Source: Lewinellaceae bacterium
GTDB taxonomy: Bacteria > Bacteroidota > Bacteroidia > Chitinophagales > Saprospiraceae
Reading direction: 5' to 3'
Assembly (NCBI GenBank): GCA_020636255.1
Contig: JACJYE010000005.1
Span: 366,001 to 430,000 of the forward strand
DNA: 64,000 nucleotides
Positions within the stretch are counted from its first letter, which is position 1; each line of letters opens with the position of its first letter. Of the stretch, positions 63,850 through 64,000 are shown piece by piece. The notes under the pieces were generated by a model. The model made no database searches. It saw only the letters and a program-made list of their open reading frames with translations, and was not told the origin of the DNA. The position numbers were made by a program, and so were the translations under genes.

Positions 63850-64000
<151 letters not shown>

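Overview
This window is a chromosomal segment of a Bacteroidota bacterium, most likely of the class Saprospiria (Lewinella/Phaeodactylibacter-like). The phylum is supported by the gliding/type IX secretion genes gldK-L-M-N with a PorP/SprF-like gene, two giant cargo proteins ending in T9SS sorting domains, a hybrid two-component system with double propellers, ribosomal protein L27 carrying a helix-hairpin-helix extension, and promoters of the Bacteroidota type (TTG/TTTG, 19-20 bp, TAnnTTTG). The class assignment is inference. The start of a 16S rRNA gene at the right end would settle it.

Layout. 0.7-18 kb: two giant secreted proteins (one with cohesin/dockerin-like modules, one with DUF11 and about 15 HYR-like repeats) flank an outer-membrane metallopeptidase-propeller-barrel protein. 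18-26 kb: a methyltransferase, an alpha-oxoamine synthase/GNAT fusion gene broken by about four frameshifts, and the hybrid two-component regulator upstream of it; three 21-bp direct repeats precede the broken gene. 26-34.7 kb: a DUF255 thioredoxin-fold protein, PorP/SprF, then gldK, gldL, gldM, gldN. 34.7-38.6 kb: an SF1 helicase divergent from an ABC exporter. 38.7-44.5 kb: a tight three-gene conflict-type operon made of a degenerate SIR2 protein with a probable effector-associated domain, a membrane-anchored nSTAND1 NTPase, and an exported WD40-ankyrin protein. 44.7-55 kb: ruvX-def, rnhA, tatD, tRNA-Ser(GGA), an exbB/unknown/exbD/exbD energy-transduction operon, DUF4293, an FAD oxidoreductase, an OstA/LptA-like protein and a BatE-like protein. 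55-64 kb: rplU-rpmA, a Gfo/Idh-lipoprotein-glycosyltransferase operon, a TlpA-like thioredoxin, serC, and a 16S rRNA gene preceded by three tandem promoters.

How the parts connect. The GldKLMN motor, PorP/SprF, the ExbBD proteins and the two CTD-bearing giants are one secretion theme. The most system-like novelty is the SIR2/nSTAND1/WD40-ankyrin operon. Its predicted topology (cytoplasm, membrane, periplasm) suggests a signalling relay across the inner membrane, although the SIR2 catalytic residues appear lost.

The window is also rich in palindromic repeats. One family occurs three times between genes. A MITE-like element lies upstream of tatD. Two further palindromic sequences sit in frame inside coding sequences, one in a histidine-kinase ATP lid and one in a T9SS sorting domain. 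All identifications come from reading the sequence; no database search was run.
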